A stretch of DNA of 30,305 bases, taken from an uncultured Candidatus Competibacteraceae bacterium (GTDB lineage Bacteria > Pseudomonadota > Gammaproteobacteria > Competibacterales > Competibacteraceae). The notes under the pieces were generated by a model. That model did no database searches. It had not been told where the DNA came from and saw only the letters and a program-made list of their open reading frames with translations. Positions 8,462-18,816 of the stretch are shown in pieces (the first letter of the stretch is position 1; every line of letters begins with the position of its first letter). The stretch spans positions 1 to 30,305 of the forward strand of contig CALGOO010000001.1 in the NCBI GenBank assembly GCA_937960715.1, given 5' to 3'. The position numbers were made by a program, and so were the translations under genes.

Positions 8462-8544
8462 TCAGGCTCCTTAAAATTAAGATTAAAAAAACAAGCCGAT
8501 TTCGGCAAAATCGCTCGCCGGTCATCCCCGCCGAGGGCTTTCGC

Positions 8545-8835
8545 TCAATACTCGGCCAGGCACTTCTGGCGCGCGGCTTCCAACTTGAGGCTGGAATTGG
8601 CCCGCAGGGCGTCGATCACGCATTGCCAATAAGACGGCTGATAGTAGTTCAGCAGCCGGCAACTCACCATATTGAGTTGTTTCGGGGATTCGCCATGCTG
8701 TATGGCCAGTGACACCGCCTGCTCGCAAAAATTCTCGCTCCAGATTTCCTCGGCCCTCGTCTCCACGCCGGCGCGCGCTGCTTGAACCGCCAACGACGCC
8801 GCAACGATCAAACTGGACAACACTTTGATTTTCAA
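8545..8835 (-). CDS. Small secreted four-cysteine protein, TTG start
   Basis: Unrecognised small protein. An ATG lies at 8862 and another at 8850, but the second is fused to a perfect ribosome site: AGGAGG (8842-8847) followed 6 nt later by TTG at 8835. Starting at TTG gives 96 aa with a textbook signal peptide (MKIKVLSSLIVAASLAVQAARA), which the longer reading would blur. The mature part of about 74 aa has exactly four cysteines (C37, C59, C72, C92) in an otherwise helical sequence (FCEQAVSLAIQHG, QPSYWQCVIDALRA), so two disulfides in a periplasmic helical hairpin are plausible. It is divergent from metG, and 83 bp upstream of mrp on the same strand. No function can be assigned. Confidence 0.65.
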   Translation of the reverse strand: MKIKVLSSLIVAASLAVQAARAGVETRAEEIWSENFCEQAVSLAIQHGESPKQLNMVSCRLLNYYQPSYWQCVIDALRANSSLKLEAARQKCLAEY

Positions 8836-8864
8836 GATTAACCTCCTCATTGGCGCCACCATTG

Positions 8865-8894
8865 CCCCACTCGCGAGGGTAGCGAGAGCGTGGG
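8865..8894. repeat. Imperfect palindrome in the metG/small-protein divergent region
   Basis: CTCGC (8870-8874) and GCGAG (8882-8886) pair, with outer CCCAC/GTGGG arms (8866-8870, 8890-8894). The motif resembles the GCGTGGGA-type dispersed hairpins at 16.8 kb. It may be a degenerate repeat copy or a structure in the divergent promoter region. Confidence 0.3.
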
Positions 8895-8947
8895 AATACT
8901 GCTAATTTAACGTTTTTTCCCGTTCAGCGACCGTAATTGTCCGCGCC

Positions 8948-10978
8948 ATGAGCCACCCGACCCGCCGCATCCTCGTCACCAGCGCCCTGCCCTATGCGAA
9001 TGGGCCGATCCACATCGGCCATCTGGTCGAATACATCCAGACCGACATCTGGGTCCGCTTTCAGAAGCTGCGCGGTCACGAATGCCATTACGTCTGCGCC
9101 GACGACGCCCACGGCACCCCGATCATGCTGCGCGCCGAGCAGGACGGCGTCACCCCGGAGCAACTCATCGAGCGGGTCTGGCGGGAACATCGCGCCGATT
9201 TCGCCGACTTCCTGATCGAGTTTGACAATTATCATTCGACGCATTCCCCGGAATGCCGCCATTACGCCGAATTGATCTACCGCCGACTGGACAAGGGCGG
9301 TTACGTCAGCCGCCGGGTCATCACCCAGGCCTACGACCCGGAAAAGCAGATGTTTTTGCCGGACCGTTTCATCAAGGGCGAGTGTCCACGCTGCGGCGCG
9401 CTCGACCAGTACGGCGACAGTTGCGAGAACTGCGGGGCGACCTACGCGCCCACCGACCTGAAAAATCCCCGCTCGGTGGTCTCCGGCGCGACGCCGATCC
9501 TCAAGGAATCTTTGCATTTCTTTTTCAAGCTGGCCGATTTCGAGGCCCTGCTGAAGGACTGGATCGCCAGCGGGCCGATTCAGCCGCAAATGGTCAACAA
9601 GCTGGACGAATGGTTCACCGCCGGCTTGCAGGAATGGGACATCTCCCGCGACGCCCCGTACTGGGGTTTTGAAATCCCCGACGCGCCCGGCAAGTATTTC
9701 TACGTCTGGCTGGACGCGCCCATCGGCTACATGGCCAGCTTCCAACACTATTGCGACCGGGTCGGCCTGAAATTCGAGGATTTTTGGAACCCCGAGAGCG
9801 ACGCCGAGGTGGTTCACTTCATCGGCAAGGACATCGCCTATTTCCACATCCTGTTCTGGCCGGCGGAACTGACCGGCGCCGGTTTCCGCAAGCCGACGGC
9901 GGTGCATTGCCACGGTTTCCTGACCGTGGACGGCCAGAAGATGTCGAAATCGCGCGGCACCTTCATCAAGGCCCGCACCTATCTCAACCATCTGCGCCCA
10001 GAATATTTGCGCTACTACTTCGCCAGCAAGCTCAGCGACGGCATCGACGACCTCGACCTGAATTTCGAGGATTTCGCGCAGCGGGTCAACAGCGACCTGG
10101 TGGGCAAACTGGTCAATATCGCCAGTCGCTGCGCCGGTTTCATCACTCGCCGCTTTGAGGGTCGACTGGCCGACCCACTCGCCGAGCCGGCGCTGTACGC
10201 GGAATTCGTCGCCGCCGGCGCTTCCATTGCCCAGGCTTACGAAGGGCGCGAATTCGGCCGGGCCATGCGCGAAATCATGGCGCTGGCCGACCGCGCCAAT
10301 CAGTACATCGACGAAAAGAAACCCTGGGCGCTGGCCAAACAGCCCGGCGCCGAGGCCGAGGTTCAGGCCGTGTGCGGCATGGGCCTGAACCTGTTCCGGG
10401 TGCTGATGATTTATCTCAAGCCAGTGCTGCCCGGCATGGCCGCCCAGGTGGAGCAATTCCTGCAAATTCCGCCGCTGCGCTGGGCCGATTTGGACGCCCC
10501 GCTGCTCGATCATGTCATCGCCGAATTCAAGCCGCTGATGCAGCGGGTGGAGATGGCCCAGATTACCGCCATGGTCGAGGATTCAAAGGAAAGCTATCCC
10601 CCCGCCGAGGGGGCCGCCAAACCCAGTGGACCACTGGTGGACGATCCGATCGGCCCGATCGTCACCATCGACGATTTCGCCAAGGTGGATTTGCGGGTGG
10701 CGCGCATCGCCAAGGCCGAAGCGGTGGCTGGCGCCGACAAGCTGGTGCGGCTGGAACTGGACCTCGGCGGCGAAACCCGCCAGGTGTTCGCCGGCATCAA
10801 ATCCGCCTATACCCCCGAGGATTTGCAAGGCCGGCTGACGGTGATGGTCGCCAATCTTGCACCGCGCAAGATGCGCTTTGGCGTTTCCGAAGGCATGGTG
10901 CTGGCGGCGGGTGGCGGCGGTGGAATTTACCTGCTCGCCCCCGATGCTGGCGCCGAGCCGGGAATGCGGGTGAAATAA
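8948..10978 (+). CDS. metG: Methionyl-tRNA synthetase
   Basis: Class I aminoacyl-tRNA synthetase charging tRNA-Met. 676 aa, the long homodimeric form as in E. coli. HIGH is HIGH at 22-25 in [17 protein letters not shown]; the zinc knuckle has C146, C149, C159 and C162 (CPRCG...CENCG); KMSKS is at 331-335. The C-terminal tRNA-binding (Trbp111/EMAPII-like) domain starts about residue 573 with [16 protein letters not shown] and ends in [15 protein letters not shown]. The linker ([17 protein letters not shown]) is Pro-rich. No strong ribosome site precedes ATG 8948. It is divergent from the small secreted protein and followed after 36 bp by the nucleotide-sugar dehydrogenase gene, which may be co-transcribed. 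Confidence 0.97.
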   Translation: MSHPTRRILVTSALPYANGPIHIGHLVEYIQTDIWVRFQKLRGHECHYVCADDAHGTPIMLRAEQDGVTPEQLIERVWREHRADFADFLIEFDNYHSTHSPECRHYAELIYRRLDKGGYVSRRVITQAYDPEKQMFLPDRFIKGECPRCGALDQYGDSCENCGATYAPTDLKNPRSVVSGATPILKESLHFFFKLADFEALLKDWIASGPIQPQMVNKLDEWFTAGLQEWDISRDAPYWGFEIPDAPGKYFYVWLDAPIGYMASFQHYCDRVGLKFEDFWNPESDAEVVHFIGKDIAYFHILFWPAELTGAGFRKPTAVHCHGFLTVDGQKMSKSRGTFIKARTYLNHLRPEYLRYYFASKLSDGIDDLDLNFEDFAQRVNSDLVGKLVNIASRCAGFITRRFEGRLADPLAEPALYAEFVAAGASIAQAYEGREFGRAMREIMALADRANQYIDEKKPWALAKQPGAEAEVQAVCGMGLNLFRVLMIYLKPVLPGMAAQVEQFLQIPPLRWADLDAPLLDHVIAEFKPLMQRVEMAQITAMVEDSKESYPPAEGAAKPSGPLVDDPIGPIVTIDDFAKVDLRVARIAKAEAVAGADKLVRLELDLGGETRQVFAGIKSAYTPEDLQGRLTVMVANLAPRKMRFGVSEGMVLAAGGGGGIYLLAPDAGAEPGMRVK

Positions 10979-11014
10979 TCCGCAATCGTAATCCGAAAAA
11001 ACGGAGCCTGACCG

Positions 11015-12292
11015 ATGCTCGATCTCGCTACCACCCGCGTTGGCATCGTGGGTCTCGGTTATGTGGGACTGCCCCTAGCGGTCGAATTCGGCAAGCAGTT
11101 CCCCACGCTGGGCCTGGACATCAACGAAGCGCGCATCCGGGAATTGCAAGCCGGCATCGATGGCACGCTGGAAGTCGCCGCCGAGGAATTGCGGCGGGCC
11201 GAATATCTGCGCTATACCCACCGCGCCGAGGACTTGGCTGACTGCAATGTCTACATCGTCACGGTGCCGACCCCCGTGGATGAACACAAGCGCCCGGATT
11301 TCCGACCACTGATCGGTGCCAGCACGACCGTGGGCTGGCTTCTGAAGCCTGGTGATGTAGCGATCTATGAATCGACGGTCTACCCCGGCGCGACCGAGGA
11401 GGTCTGCGTGCCGATCTTGGAACGGGAATCGGGCTTGCGCTTCAACGTGGATTTTTTCGCCGGCTACAGCCCGGAGCGCATCAACCCCGGCGACAAGGAA
11501 CATCGGGTCACCACCATCCGCAAGGTCACTTCCGGCTCCACCCCCGAAGTCGCCGATTTCGTGGACGCCCTCTACCGGCGCATCATCACCGCCGGTACCC
11601 ACCGGGCATCCAGCATCCGGGTGGCGGAAGCGGCCAAGGTGATCGAAAACACCCAGCGCGACGTCAACATCGCCCTGATCAACGAACTGGCGCTGCTGTT
11701 CGACCGCCTGGGCATCGACACCGAGGAAGTGCTGCTCGCCGCCGGCTCCAAGTGGAACTTTCTGCCGTTCCGACCGGGACTGGTGGGCGGCCACTGCATC
11801 GGCGTGGACCCTTACTATTTGACCCACAAGGCGCAGGAGATCGGCTTCCACCCGGAAATGATCCTGGCGGGTCGGCGCACCAACGACGGCATGGGTGCCC
11901 ACGTGGCGCAACGGGTGGTCAAGCTCATGACCCAGAAGCATATTCCGGTCATGGACGCCAATGTATTGATCATGGGTCTGACCTTCAAGGAAAATTGCCC
12001 GGATCTGCGCAACACCCGCGTGGTGGACATCCTCCGGGAATTCCGTGACTACCGCGCTTGCGTCGACGTGTACGACCCCTGGGTGGATCCACAAGAAGCC
12101 ATGCGCGAATACGGGATCGTGCCGGTTACGCAACCCAAATCCGGACATTACGACGCCATCATTCTGGCGGTGGCGCACGACCAGTTCCGCGAGATGGGCG
12201 TTGAGCGCATCCGTGCCCTGGGCAAGTCGGTCGCGGTGCTGTTCGATGTCAAGTACCTGCTGCCGGCCGCCACCGTGGATGGCCGGCTATGA
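11015..12292 (+). CDS. Nucleotide-sugar dehydrogenase, TviB/WbpO-like
   Basis: Member of the UDP-glucose/GDP-mannose dehydrogenase superfamily; TviB and WbpO/WbpA-type enzymes oxidise the C6 of UDP-HexNAc to the uronic acid for capsule or O-antigen. 425 aa. The NAD-binding motif is GLGYVGLP (13-20); the middle domain has [13 protein letters not shown]; the catalytic cysteine is C261 in [19 protein letters not shown]; the C-terminal domain has [16 protein letters not shown]. The last block, and the SPERINPGD motif, point to the UDP-HexNAc dehydrogenase group rather than UDP-glucose dehydrogenase, but the substrate cannot be fixed by eye. GGAG (11002-11005) precedes ATG 11015. Its stop overlaps the next start (ATGA, 12289-12292), so the epimerase is translationally coupled. 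Confidence 0.9.
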   Translation: MLDLATTRVGIVGLGYVGLPLAVEFGKQFPTLGLDINEARIRELQAGIDGTLEVAAEELRRAEYLRYTHRAEDLADCNVYIVTVPTPVDEHKRPDFRPLIGASTTVGWLLKPGDVAIYESTVYPGATEEVCVPILERESGLRFNVDFFAGYSPERINPGDKEHRVTTIRKVTSGSTPEVADFVDALYRRIITAGTHRASSIRVAEAAKVIENTQRDVNIALINELALLFDRLGIDTEEVLLAAGSKWNFLPFRPGLVGGHCIGVDPYYLTHKAQEIGFHPEMILAGRRTNDGMGAHVAQRVVKLMTQKHIPVMDANVLIMGLTFKENCPDLRNTRVVDILREFRDYRACVDVYDPWVDPQEAMREYGIVPVTQPKSGHYDAIILAVAHDQFREMGVERIRALGKSVAVLFDVKYLLPAATVDGRL

Positions 12293-13296
12293 AAACCCTG
12301 GTCACGGGGAACGCCGGCTTCATCGGCGCGGCGCTGGCGTCGCGCCTGCTGGAACGCGGCGACGAAGTCATCGGTTACGACAACCTGAACGATTATTACG
12401 ATGTGAATCTGAAACAGGCGCGGCTGGCCCGGTTGCAGGCGCATTCTGGCTTTACCGAGGTGCGGGCCAGCCTGGAGGATCGAGCAATGCTGACCGCCAC
12501 CTTCGCCGAGCACCAGCCGCGACGGGTGGTGAATCTGGCGGCCCAGGCGGGAGTGCGCTACTCGATCCAAAATCCCCATGTTTACGTGGACTCCAATCTG
12601 GTCGGCTTCGTCAACGTGCTGGAAGCCTGCCGCCATCATGGGGTCGAGCACCTGGTGTACGCCTCGACCAGTTCGGTGTACGGCGCCAACACCCGAATGC
12701 CGTTCTCGGTCCACGACAACGTCGATCACCCGCTCAGTCTGTACGCGGCCACCAAGAAGGCCAATGAGCTGATGGCGCATACCTACAGCCATCTTTACGG
12801 CCTGCCGACCACCGGCCTGCGGTTCTTCACCGTCTACGGTCCCTGGGGCCGACCCGACATGGCGTTGTTCCTGTTCACCCGCGCCATTCTGGCCGGCCAG
12901 CCGATCGATGTATTCAATTACGGTCATCATCGGCGAGATTTCACCTACATCGACGACATCGTCGAGGGCGTGATTCGGGTATTGGACCGGGTGGCGACGC
13001 CGGACCCCGGCTGGTCGAGCGAGAACCCGGACCCCGCCACCAGTCATGCTCCCTACCGGCTGTACAACATCGGCAGTCACCGCCCCGTCGAGTTGATGCG
13101 CTATATCGAAGTGCTGGAAGACTGTCTGGGCCGCAAGGCCATCAAGAACCTGCTGCCGATGCAACCGGGCGACGTGCCGGATACCTACGCCGACGTCGAG
13201 GCGCTGGTCAAGGATGTCGGCTATCAGCCCGGCACGCCGATCGAGGTCGGCGTGGCCCGCTTCGTGGCCTGGTATCGGGAGTATTATCGAGTTTAG
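12289..13296 (+). CDS. NAD-dependent epimerase, UDP-glucuronate 4-epimerase-like
   Basis: Short-chain dehydrogenase/reductase of the extended type acting on a nucleotide sugar, with family resemblance to UDP-glucuronate 4-epimerases (CapI/LspL group). 335 aa. The NAD fingerprint is TGNAGFIG (6-13); substrate region has [16 protein letters not shown]; catalytic Ser/Thr in YASTSSVYG (124-132); Y152 and K156 form YxxxK ([12 protein letters not shown]). [14 protein letters not shown] and [18 protein letters not shown] are typical of this group. Together with the overlapping dehydrogenase it would make a uronic-acid sugar donor for a surface polysaccharide. No glycosyltransferase, flippase or polymerase gene is in the window. 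Its stop interlocks with that of dnaQ (4-bp overlap at 13293-13296). Confidence 0.88.
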   Translation: MKTLVTGNAGFIGAALASRLLERGDEVIGYDNLNDYYDVNLKQARLARLQAHSGFTEVRASLEDRAMLTATFAEHQPRRVVNLAAQAGVRYSIQNPHVYVDSNLVGFVNVLEACRHHGVEHLVYASTSSVYGANTRMPFSVHDNVDHPLSLYAATKKANELMAHTYSHLYGLPTTGLRFFTVYGPWGRPDMALFLFTRAILAGQPIDVFNYGHHRRDFTYIDDIVEGVIRVLDRVATPDPGWSSENPDPATSHAPYRLYNIGSHRPVELMRYIEVLEDCLGRKAIKNLLPMQPGDVPDTYADVEALVKDVGYQPGTPIEVGVARFVAWYREYYRV

Positions 13297-14030
13297 GCCG
13301 GACTTGTCGGTTCCAGCCGCCGCCACACGCACGGCCCGCCACTGCTCTTATCCAACATATCCAGATAGCGCGCGTGAGCGGCGCATTCCTCGGCGTCGGC
13401 GCGAATCACCGGCAACGGCGGCCGATCGTGGCGCGATGCCGCGCGACGGGCCTCGGCGCGATTCAGTGTCGCCTCGGTCGCGGTCGCCGGCACGAACAGC
13501 GAATCCTGCTGGCGGGTCATCGCCAGATAGACATCGGCCAGGATTTCCGCGTCCAGTAGGGCGCCGTGCAGGGTGCGCTGGGAATTGTCGATGTTGTAGC
13601 GCTTGCACAGCGCATCCAGGCTGTTGCGCTGACCTGGATGGCGTTGCCGGGCCATGAGCAGGGTGTCGACCACCGCGCAGAACTGCTCCAAAACCGTCTG
13701 ACCGCGACCGCACCGGCGTAGTTCGTGGTTGATAAAACCCAGATCGAACGGCGCGTTGTGAACGATCAGTTCGGCGCCCTGGACGAAATGCAAGAATTCG
13801 TCGGCGATATCCGGGAAGCGCGGCTGGCTGGCGAGAAAGTCGCTGGTGATGCCATGCACCCGCAGCGCCTCGGCGTCGATGGCGCGGTCGGGTTGCAGAT
13901 AGACGTGAAATCGGTGGCGAGTCGGTCGCCGATTCAGCAATTCGATACAACCGATCTCGATGACCCGATGCCCTTGGCTGGGGTCAAGCCCGGTGGTTTC
14001 GGTATCGAGCACGACCTGACGTTCGTTCAT
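13293..14030 (-). CDS. dnaQ: DNA polymerase III epsilon subunit, 3'-5' exonuclease
   Basis: DEDDh proofreading exonuclease of the replicative polymerase. 245 aa. Exo I motif: D9 and E11 in [11 protein letters not shown]; exo II: H91-NAPFD96; exo III: H155 and D160 in [21 protein letters not shown]. The C-terminal 70 residues are the less conserved region that in E. coli contacts the alpha subunit; here it contains the [25 protein letters not shown] segment (residues read continuously in pieces) and ends in [14 protein letters not shown]. Only 3 bp separate its ATG from the rnhA stop, the classical rnhA-dnaQ neighbourhood, though here the two genes are in tandem on one strand rather than divergent as in E. 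coli. Confidence 0.94.
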   Translation of the reverse strand: MNERQVVLDTETTGLDPSQGHRVIEIGCIELLNRRPTRHRFHVYLQPDRAIDAEALRVHGITSDFLASQPRFPDIADEFLHFVQGAELIVHNAPFDLGFINHELRRCGRGQTVLEQFCAVVDTLLMARQRHPGQRNSLDALCKRYNIDNSQRTLHGALLDAEILADVYLAMTRQQDSLFVPATATEATLNRAEARRAASRHDRPPLPVIRADAEECAAHARYLDMLDKSSGGPCVWRRLEPTSPA

Positions 14031-14033
14031 AAG

Positions 14034-14531
14034 CTATGGATTGCCTCGGTCTCTGGTGGATTTCAAGCGACCGCGCGCGGCCGTGGCCAGTTGGTCCACC
14101 CGCTCGTTTTCCGGGTGACCGGCATGGCCGCGCACCCATCGCCATTCGACCCGGTGTGGAGCCAGGGCGGTTTCCAGTCGCAGCCAGAGATCCACGTTCT
14201 TGACCGGCTGGCGGTCGGCGGTCTTCCAGCCGCGCCGTTTCCAGGCCGCCAGCCATTCGGTGACGCCTTTCATCACGTACTGGCTATCGGTGCAAACGCG
14301 CACCCGCGCCGGCCGCTTCAGCGCCTCCAACCCCTGGATGACCGCCAGCAGTTCCATGCGGTTGTTGGTGGTGGCCGGCTCGGCGCCGGACAGTTCTTTT
14401 TCATGCCCCCGGTAGCGAAGCAGCACGCCCCAACCGCCGGGGCCGGGATTGCCGGAACAGGCGCCGTCGGCAAAGAGAGCCACCTCATCCCGCCCGGCGG
14501 TGGATTCTGTCTGGTCGTTCTTGTCGTTCAC
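14034..14531 (-). CDS. rnhA: Ribonuclease HI
   Basis: Degrades RNA in RNA-DNA hybrids. The frame is open to 14651, but GTG 14531 has GAGG 6 nt upstream and gives 165 aa, close to the 155-aa E. coli enzyme. Catalytic residues are D22 ([16 protein letters not shown]), E60 ([10 protein letters not shown]), D82 (CTDSQYV) and D146 (NERVDQLA), with H136 in [10 protein letters not shown]; all E. coli equivalents are present, and the basic protrusion ([16 protein letters not shown]) is retained. First gene of the rnhA-dnaQ unit and divergent from pckG; about 315 bp separate the two starts. Confidence 0.95.
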   Translation of the reverse strand: MNDKNDQTESTAGRDEVALFADGACSGNPGPGGWGVLLRYRGHEKELSGAEPATTNNRMELLAVIQGLEALKRPARVRVCTDSQYVMKGVTEWLAAWKRRGWKTADRQPVKNVDLWLRLETALAPHRVEWRWVRGHAGHPENERVDQLATAARGRLKSTRDRGNP

Positions 14532-14637
14532 GCTGTTCCTCGTTGCCTGGGGTAATCGGATCGGGATCAAACCAGTCCGCCCCGCGGACACGCCAACCGA
14601 TCCTGGTGAAATCATCACCGCTCCATCCCACGAAGAA

Positions 14638-14654
14638 ACTATGGTGACCATAGT
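14638..14654. promoter_or_regulatory. 17-bp palindrome in the rnhA/pckG divergent region
   Basis: ACTATGGT-G-ACCATAGT is a perfect 8-1-8 inverted repeat. It lies about 107 bp upstream of rnhA and 193 bp upstream of pckG, in a region with no other feature, and has the size of a dimeric-regulator operator. A lesser repeat, GGTGA-N5-TCACC, is at 14605-14619. A TATGAT (14722-14727) could be a -10 for pckG but has no properly spaced -35. Confidence 0.4.
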
Positions 14655-14846
14655 CTCTTTCCATGGTCGAACGGCGCCGTTCCGGTGGCATCCTGGATGG
14701 CTTGATGATAACCTTAACCCCTATGATAGAACCGGTCCAGCAAGGGTCGCGTCCGGCCAATCTCCAGCGCGGACGGCGGCAAGCCAGCCCCGTTTGAAGG
14801 CTCCTCAACCCCATCCCACTTGAATAAACCACGGGAGAGTCCCTAG

Positions 14847-16694
14847 ATGACAGTCGCTCATGACGGTAAGAATCGGACCAATAACGCCAACCTGTTGAAA
14901 TGGGTGGATGAGATCGCCGCCCTGACCCAGCCCGCCAAGATCGAATGGGCCGACGGCTCGCAAGAAGAGTATGACCGGCTGTGTCAGTTGATGGTGGACG
15001 GCGGCACGTTCATTCGTCTGAACCCCGAGAAACGACCCAACTCCTATCTCGCCCGCTCCCATCCGTCCGACGTGGCTCGGGTCGAGGATCGCACCTTCAT
15101 CTGCTCCGAGTCGAAGGACGACGCCGGCCCGACCAACAACTGGGCGCCCCCCGCCGAAATGCGCGCCCAACTCAAGGAACAGTTCGCCGGCTGCATGCGC
15201 GGCCGCACCATGTACATCATTCCCTTCAGCATGGGGCCGATCGGCAGCCCGATTGCTCAAATCGGCATCGAGATCACCGATTCCCCCTATGTGGTGGTCA
15301 ACATGCGGATCATGACCCGCATGGGTCAGAAGGTGCTGGACACGTTGGGCAGCGACGGCTTCTACATCCCCTGCGTGCATTCGGTCGGCGCGCCGCTGGC
15401 CCCGGGTCAGCAAGACGTGCCCTGGCCGTGCGAGCCGGACATCAGCCGCAAGGCCATCGTGCATTATCCCGAAACCCGCGAGATTTGGTCCTACGGGTCG
15501 GGTTACGGCGGCAACGCCCTGCTCGGCAAGAAATGCCTGGCGCTGCGCATCGCCTCGGCGATGGCCCGCGACGAAGGCTGGCTGGCCGAGCACATGCTGA
15601 TCCTGGGGCTCGAATCGCCCAAGGGCGAGAAGACCTATGTCGCGGCGGCCTTCCCCAGCGCCTGCGGCAAGACCAACCTGGCCATGATCGTCCCGCCCAA
15701 GGGCTTCGGCAACTGGAAGGCGCTGACCGTCGGCGACGACATCGCCTGGATCAAGCCTCGCCCCGATGGCACGCTGCGCGCCATTAACCCCGAAGCCGGC
15801 TTCTTCGGCGTCGCGCCCGGCACCTCCTACGATTCCAACCCCATGGCGATGGAATCGATCAAGGAGAACTGCATTTTCACCAACGTCGTGCTGACCGACG
15901 ATGGCGACGTGTGGTGGGAAGGCATGGGCGTGGCGCCCCCGGCGCACGGTATCGACTGGCAAGGCAACGACTGGACGCCGGACTGCGGTCGGCCGGGCGC
16001 GCACGCCAACTCGCGCTTCACCGCGCCGGCGGCGCAATGCCCGACCATCGACCCGGCCTGGGAGGACCCCGCCGGCGTACCGATTTCGGCCTTCATCTTC
16101 GGCGGTCGTTTGTCCAAGACCTTCCCGCTGGTCTATCAAGCCTACGATTGGAATCATGGCGTGTTCATGGCGGCCACCATGGGTTCGGAAGCCACGGCGG
16201 CGGCCATCGGCGTGACCGGCATCCGGCGCGATCCGTTCGCCATGCTACCGTTCTGCGGCTACAACATGGCGGCGTACTGGGGTCACTGGATCAACATGGG
16301 CAAGAAAGCCGGCGTCAAGCTGCCCATGATTTTCCGGACCAACTGGTTCCGCAAGGATGCCAACGGCAAATTTGCGTGGCCGGGCTACGGTCAGAACATG
16401 CGGGTCCTCAAGTGGATCGTGGAGCGCGTCAATGGCCAGGTCGGCGCCGTGGAAAGCTCGTTCGGATTGATGCCTCGCTACGAAGATCTGGACTTGAACG
16501 GCCTGGATTTTTCCAAGGAGCAATTCGAGGCCATCACCAATATCAGCCGCGCCGAGGCGGCCAGCGAGGTCGAGGAAATCAAGGGCTTCTTCGACAAGTT
16601 CGGCGAGAAACTGCCGCCGGAACTCGAAAATCAGCGCAAGGAGTTTGGCAAGCGCGTCGAAAAGGCCCCCGAAGTCTGGAAGGTGGTTGCCTGA
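14847..16694 (+). CDS. pckG: Phosphoenolpyruvate carboxykinase (GTP)
   Basis: Interconverts oxaloacetate + GTP and PEP + CO2 + GDP at the gluconeogenic/anaplerotic node. 615 aa, full length for the GTP-dependent class, which differs from the ATP-dependent PckA of most enterobacteria. The P-loop is FPSACGKTN (269-277) with the reactive C273; the metal-binding kinase-2 aspartates are D297/D298 in [11 protein letters not shown]-binding R-loop is around R81 in [11 protein letters not shown]; the region [25 protein letters not shown] (in pieces [25 protein letters not shown]) binds the nucleotide. GGGAGA (14833-14838) precedes ATG 14847. It is followed by a strong terminator at 16743, so it is monocistronic. 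GTP-type PEPCK is well known in glycogen- and polymer-storing wastewater bacteria. Confidence 0.97.
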   Translation: MTVAHDGKNRTNNANLLKWVDEIAALTQPAKIEWADGSQEEYDRLCQLMVDGGTFIRLNPEKRPNSYLARSHPSDVARVEDRTFICSESKDDAGPTNNWAPPAEMRAQLKEQFAGCMRGRTMYIIPFSMGPIGSPIAQIGIEITDSPYVVVNMRIMTRMGQKVLDTLGSDGFYIPCVHSVGAPLAPGQQDVPWPCEPDISRKAIVHYPETREIWSYGSGYGGNALLGKKCLALRIASAMARDEGWLAEHMLILGLESPKGEKTYVAAAFPSACGKTNLAMIVPPKGFGNWKALTVGDDIAWIKPRPDGTLRAINPEAGFFGVAPGTSYDSNPMAMESIKENCIFTNVVLTDDGDVWWEGMGVAPPAHGIDWQGNDWTPDCGRPGAHANSRFTAPAAQCPTIDPAWEDPAGVPISAFIFGGRLSKTFPLVYQAYDWNHGVFMAATMGSEATAAAIGVTGIRRDPFAMLPFCGYNMAAYWGHWINMGKKAGVKLPMIFRTNWFRKDANGKFAWPGYGQNMRVLKWIVERVNGQVGAVESSFGLMPRYEDLDLNGLDFSKEQFEAITNISRAEAASEVEEIKGFFDKFGEKLPPELENQRKEFGKRVEKAPEVWKVVA

Positions 16695-16742
16695 TGGCGA
16701 TTGCCGCGTAGCCCGATTGCGCTACGCCCGGAGCAGTCCCCG

Positions 16743-16772
16743 ACAAAGCCGGTTTCCACCGGCTTTGTTGTT
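16743..16772 (+). terminator. Rho-independent terminator of pckG
   Basis: ACAAAGCCGGT (16743-16753) and ACCGGCTTTGT (16758-16768) form a perfect 11-bp stem with loop TTCC, followed by TGTT. It begins 48 bp after the pckG stop. Because the stem starts and ends in A/T it may act on both strands. Confidence 0.75.
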
Positions 16773-16825
16773 ATGGGCACTATGATCTCCAGTGGATTGC
16801 CGCATAAATTTTGCCGGGTCTGCCT

Positions 16826-16930
16826 GGCTCCCACGCTCCAGCGTGGGAGCCTCGTTCCCGGCGACGCTCCGGCGTCGCGGGCCGCTGGAGCGGCCCAACC
16901 GGCATTCCCACGCGGGAGTGTGGAAACGAG
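16826..16930. repeat. Cluster of tandem hairpins, dispersed GCGTGGGAGC-type repeat
   Basis: Three perfect hairpins lie almost end to end: GGCTCCCACGCT-CC-AGCGTGGGAGCC (16826-16851, 12-bp stem), GCGACGC-TCCG-GCGTCGC (16861-16878) and GGGCCGCT-GG-AGCGGCCC (16879-16896). An imperfect TTCCCAC...GTGTGGAA pair follows (16906-16926). Elements built on CTCCCACGCTCCAGCGTGGGAG occur as dispersed repeats in many gammaproteobacterial genomes. No coding potential is supported here. Confidence 0.7.
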
Positions 16931-16931
16931 A

Positions 16932-16957
16932 AAAAAGCCGGCGCAAGCCGGCTTTTT
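16932..16957. terminator. Bidirectional terminator for the 48-aa gene
   Basis: AAAAAGCCGGC (16932-16942), loop GCAA, GCCGGCTTTTT (16947-16957): a perfect 11-bp stem with five T on each outgoing strand. On the minus strand it ends the small gene whose stop is at 16985; on the plus strand it would back up the pckG terminator. Confidence 0.85.
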
Positions 16958-16984
16958 CGGTGGCCGGAAATTTCACGCTCCCGG

Positions 16985-17131
16985 CTACGATGGCTGGTTC
17001 GGCGTCTCTGTCGGTGGGACGCCGCTCTTGTCCAACTTGCGCTGGCGCTTCTCTTCCTGTTTCTCTTCCTGCTTCTTTTTCTTGGCGAGATCTTTCTGCC
17101 GCTTTTCGTACTGATAGTTGGGCTTGGCCAA
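16985..17131 (-). CDS. 48-aa highly charged basic protein, TTG start
   Basis: A small gene that an ATG-based search misses. TTG 17131 is preceded by AAGGAG with a 5-nt spacer, and an in-frame TAA lies directly upstream, so TTG is the only possible start. The protein begins MAKPNYQYEKRQKDLAKKKK, continues as a Glu/Lys/Arg/Gln helix (EEKQEEKRQRKLDKSG) and ends in a Pro-rich tail (PPTETPNQPS). Small proteins starting AKPNYQ(F/Y)EKRQK(E/D)LAKK are, from memory, conserved in beta- and gammaproteobacteria without known role; the charge suggests nucleic-acid or ribosome contact, which is inference. It follows the ABC ATPase gene by 59 bp on the same strand and ends in a strong terminator. A possible weak promoter (TTTACC-17 bp-TACAAC) lies in that gap. 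Confidence 0.8.
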   Translation of the reverse strand: MAKPNYQYEKRQKDLAKKKKQEEKQEEKRQRKLDKSGVPPTETPNQPS

Positions 17132-17190
17132 GGTATCTCCTTAATCGATGGTTGGTTGTACAAGGTAAGTGGACACTGGTAAAACTGGCG

Positions 17191-18812
<1,622 letters not shown>

Positions 18813-18816
<4 letters not shown>

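Noticed and set aside
8924..10513. Minus-strand open frame of 529 codons over metG
   Set aside because: Antisense shadow of an unmistakable methionyl-tRNA synthetase; composition rich in Gly/Val/Asp with no motif.
14702..14727. TTGATG/TATGAT as a pckG promoter
   Set aside because: The spacer is only 14 bp, too short for a sigma-70 promoter.
16780..17163. Minus-strand frame of 127 codons covering the small gene and hairpin cluster
   Set aside because: It is out of frame with the TTG-started gene and runs through a strong terminator and palindromic repeats.
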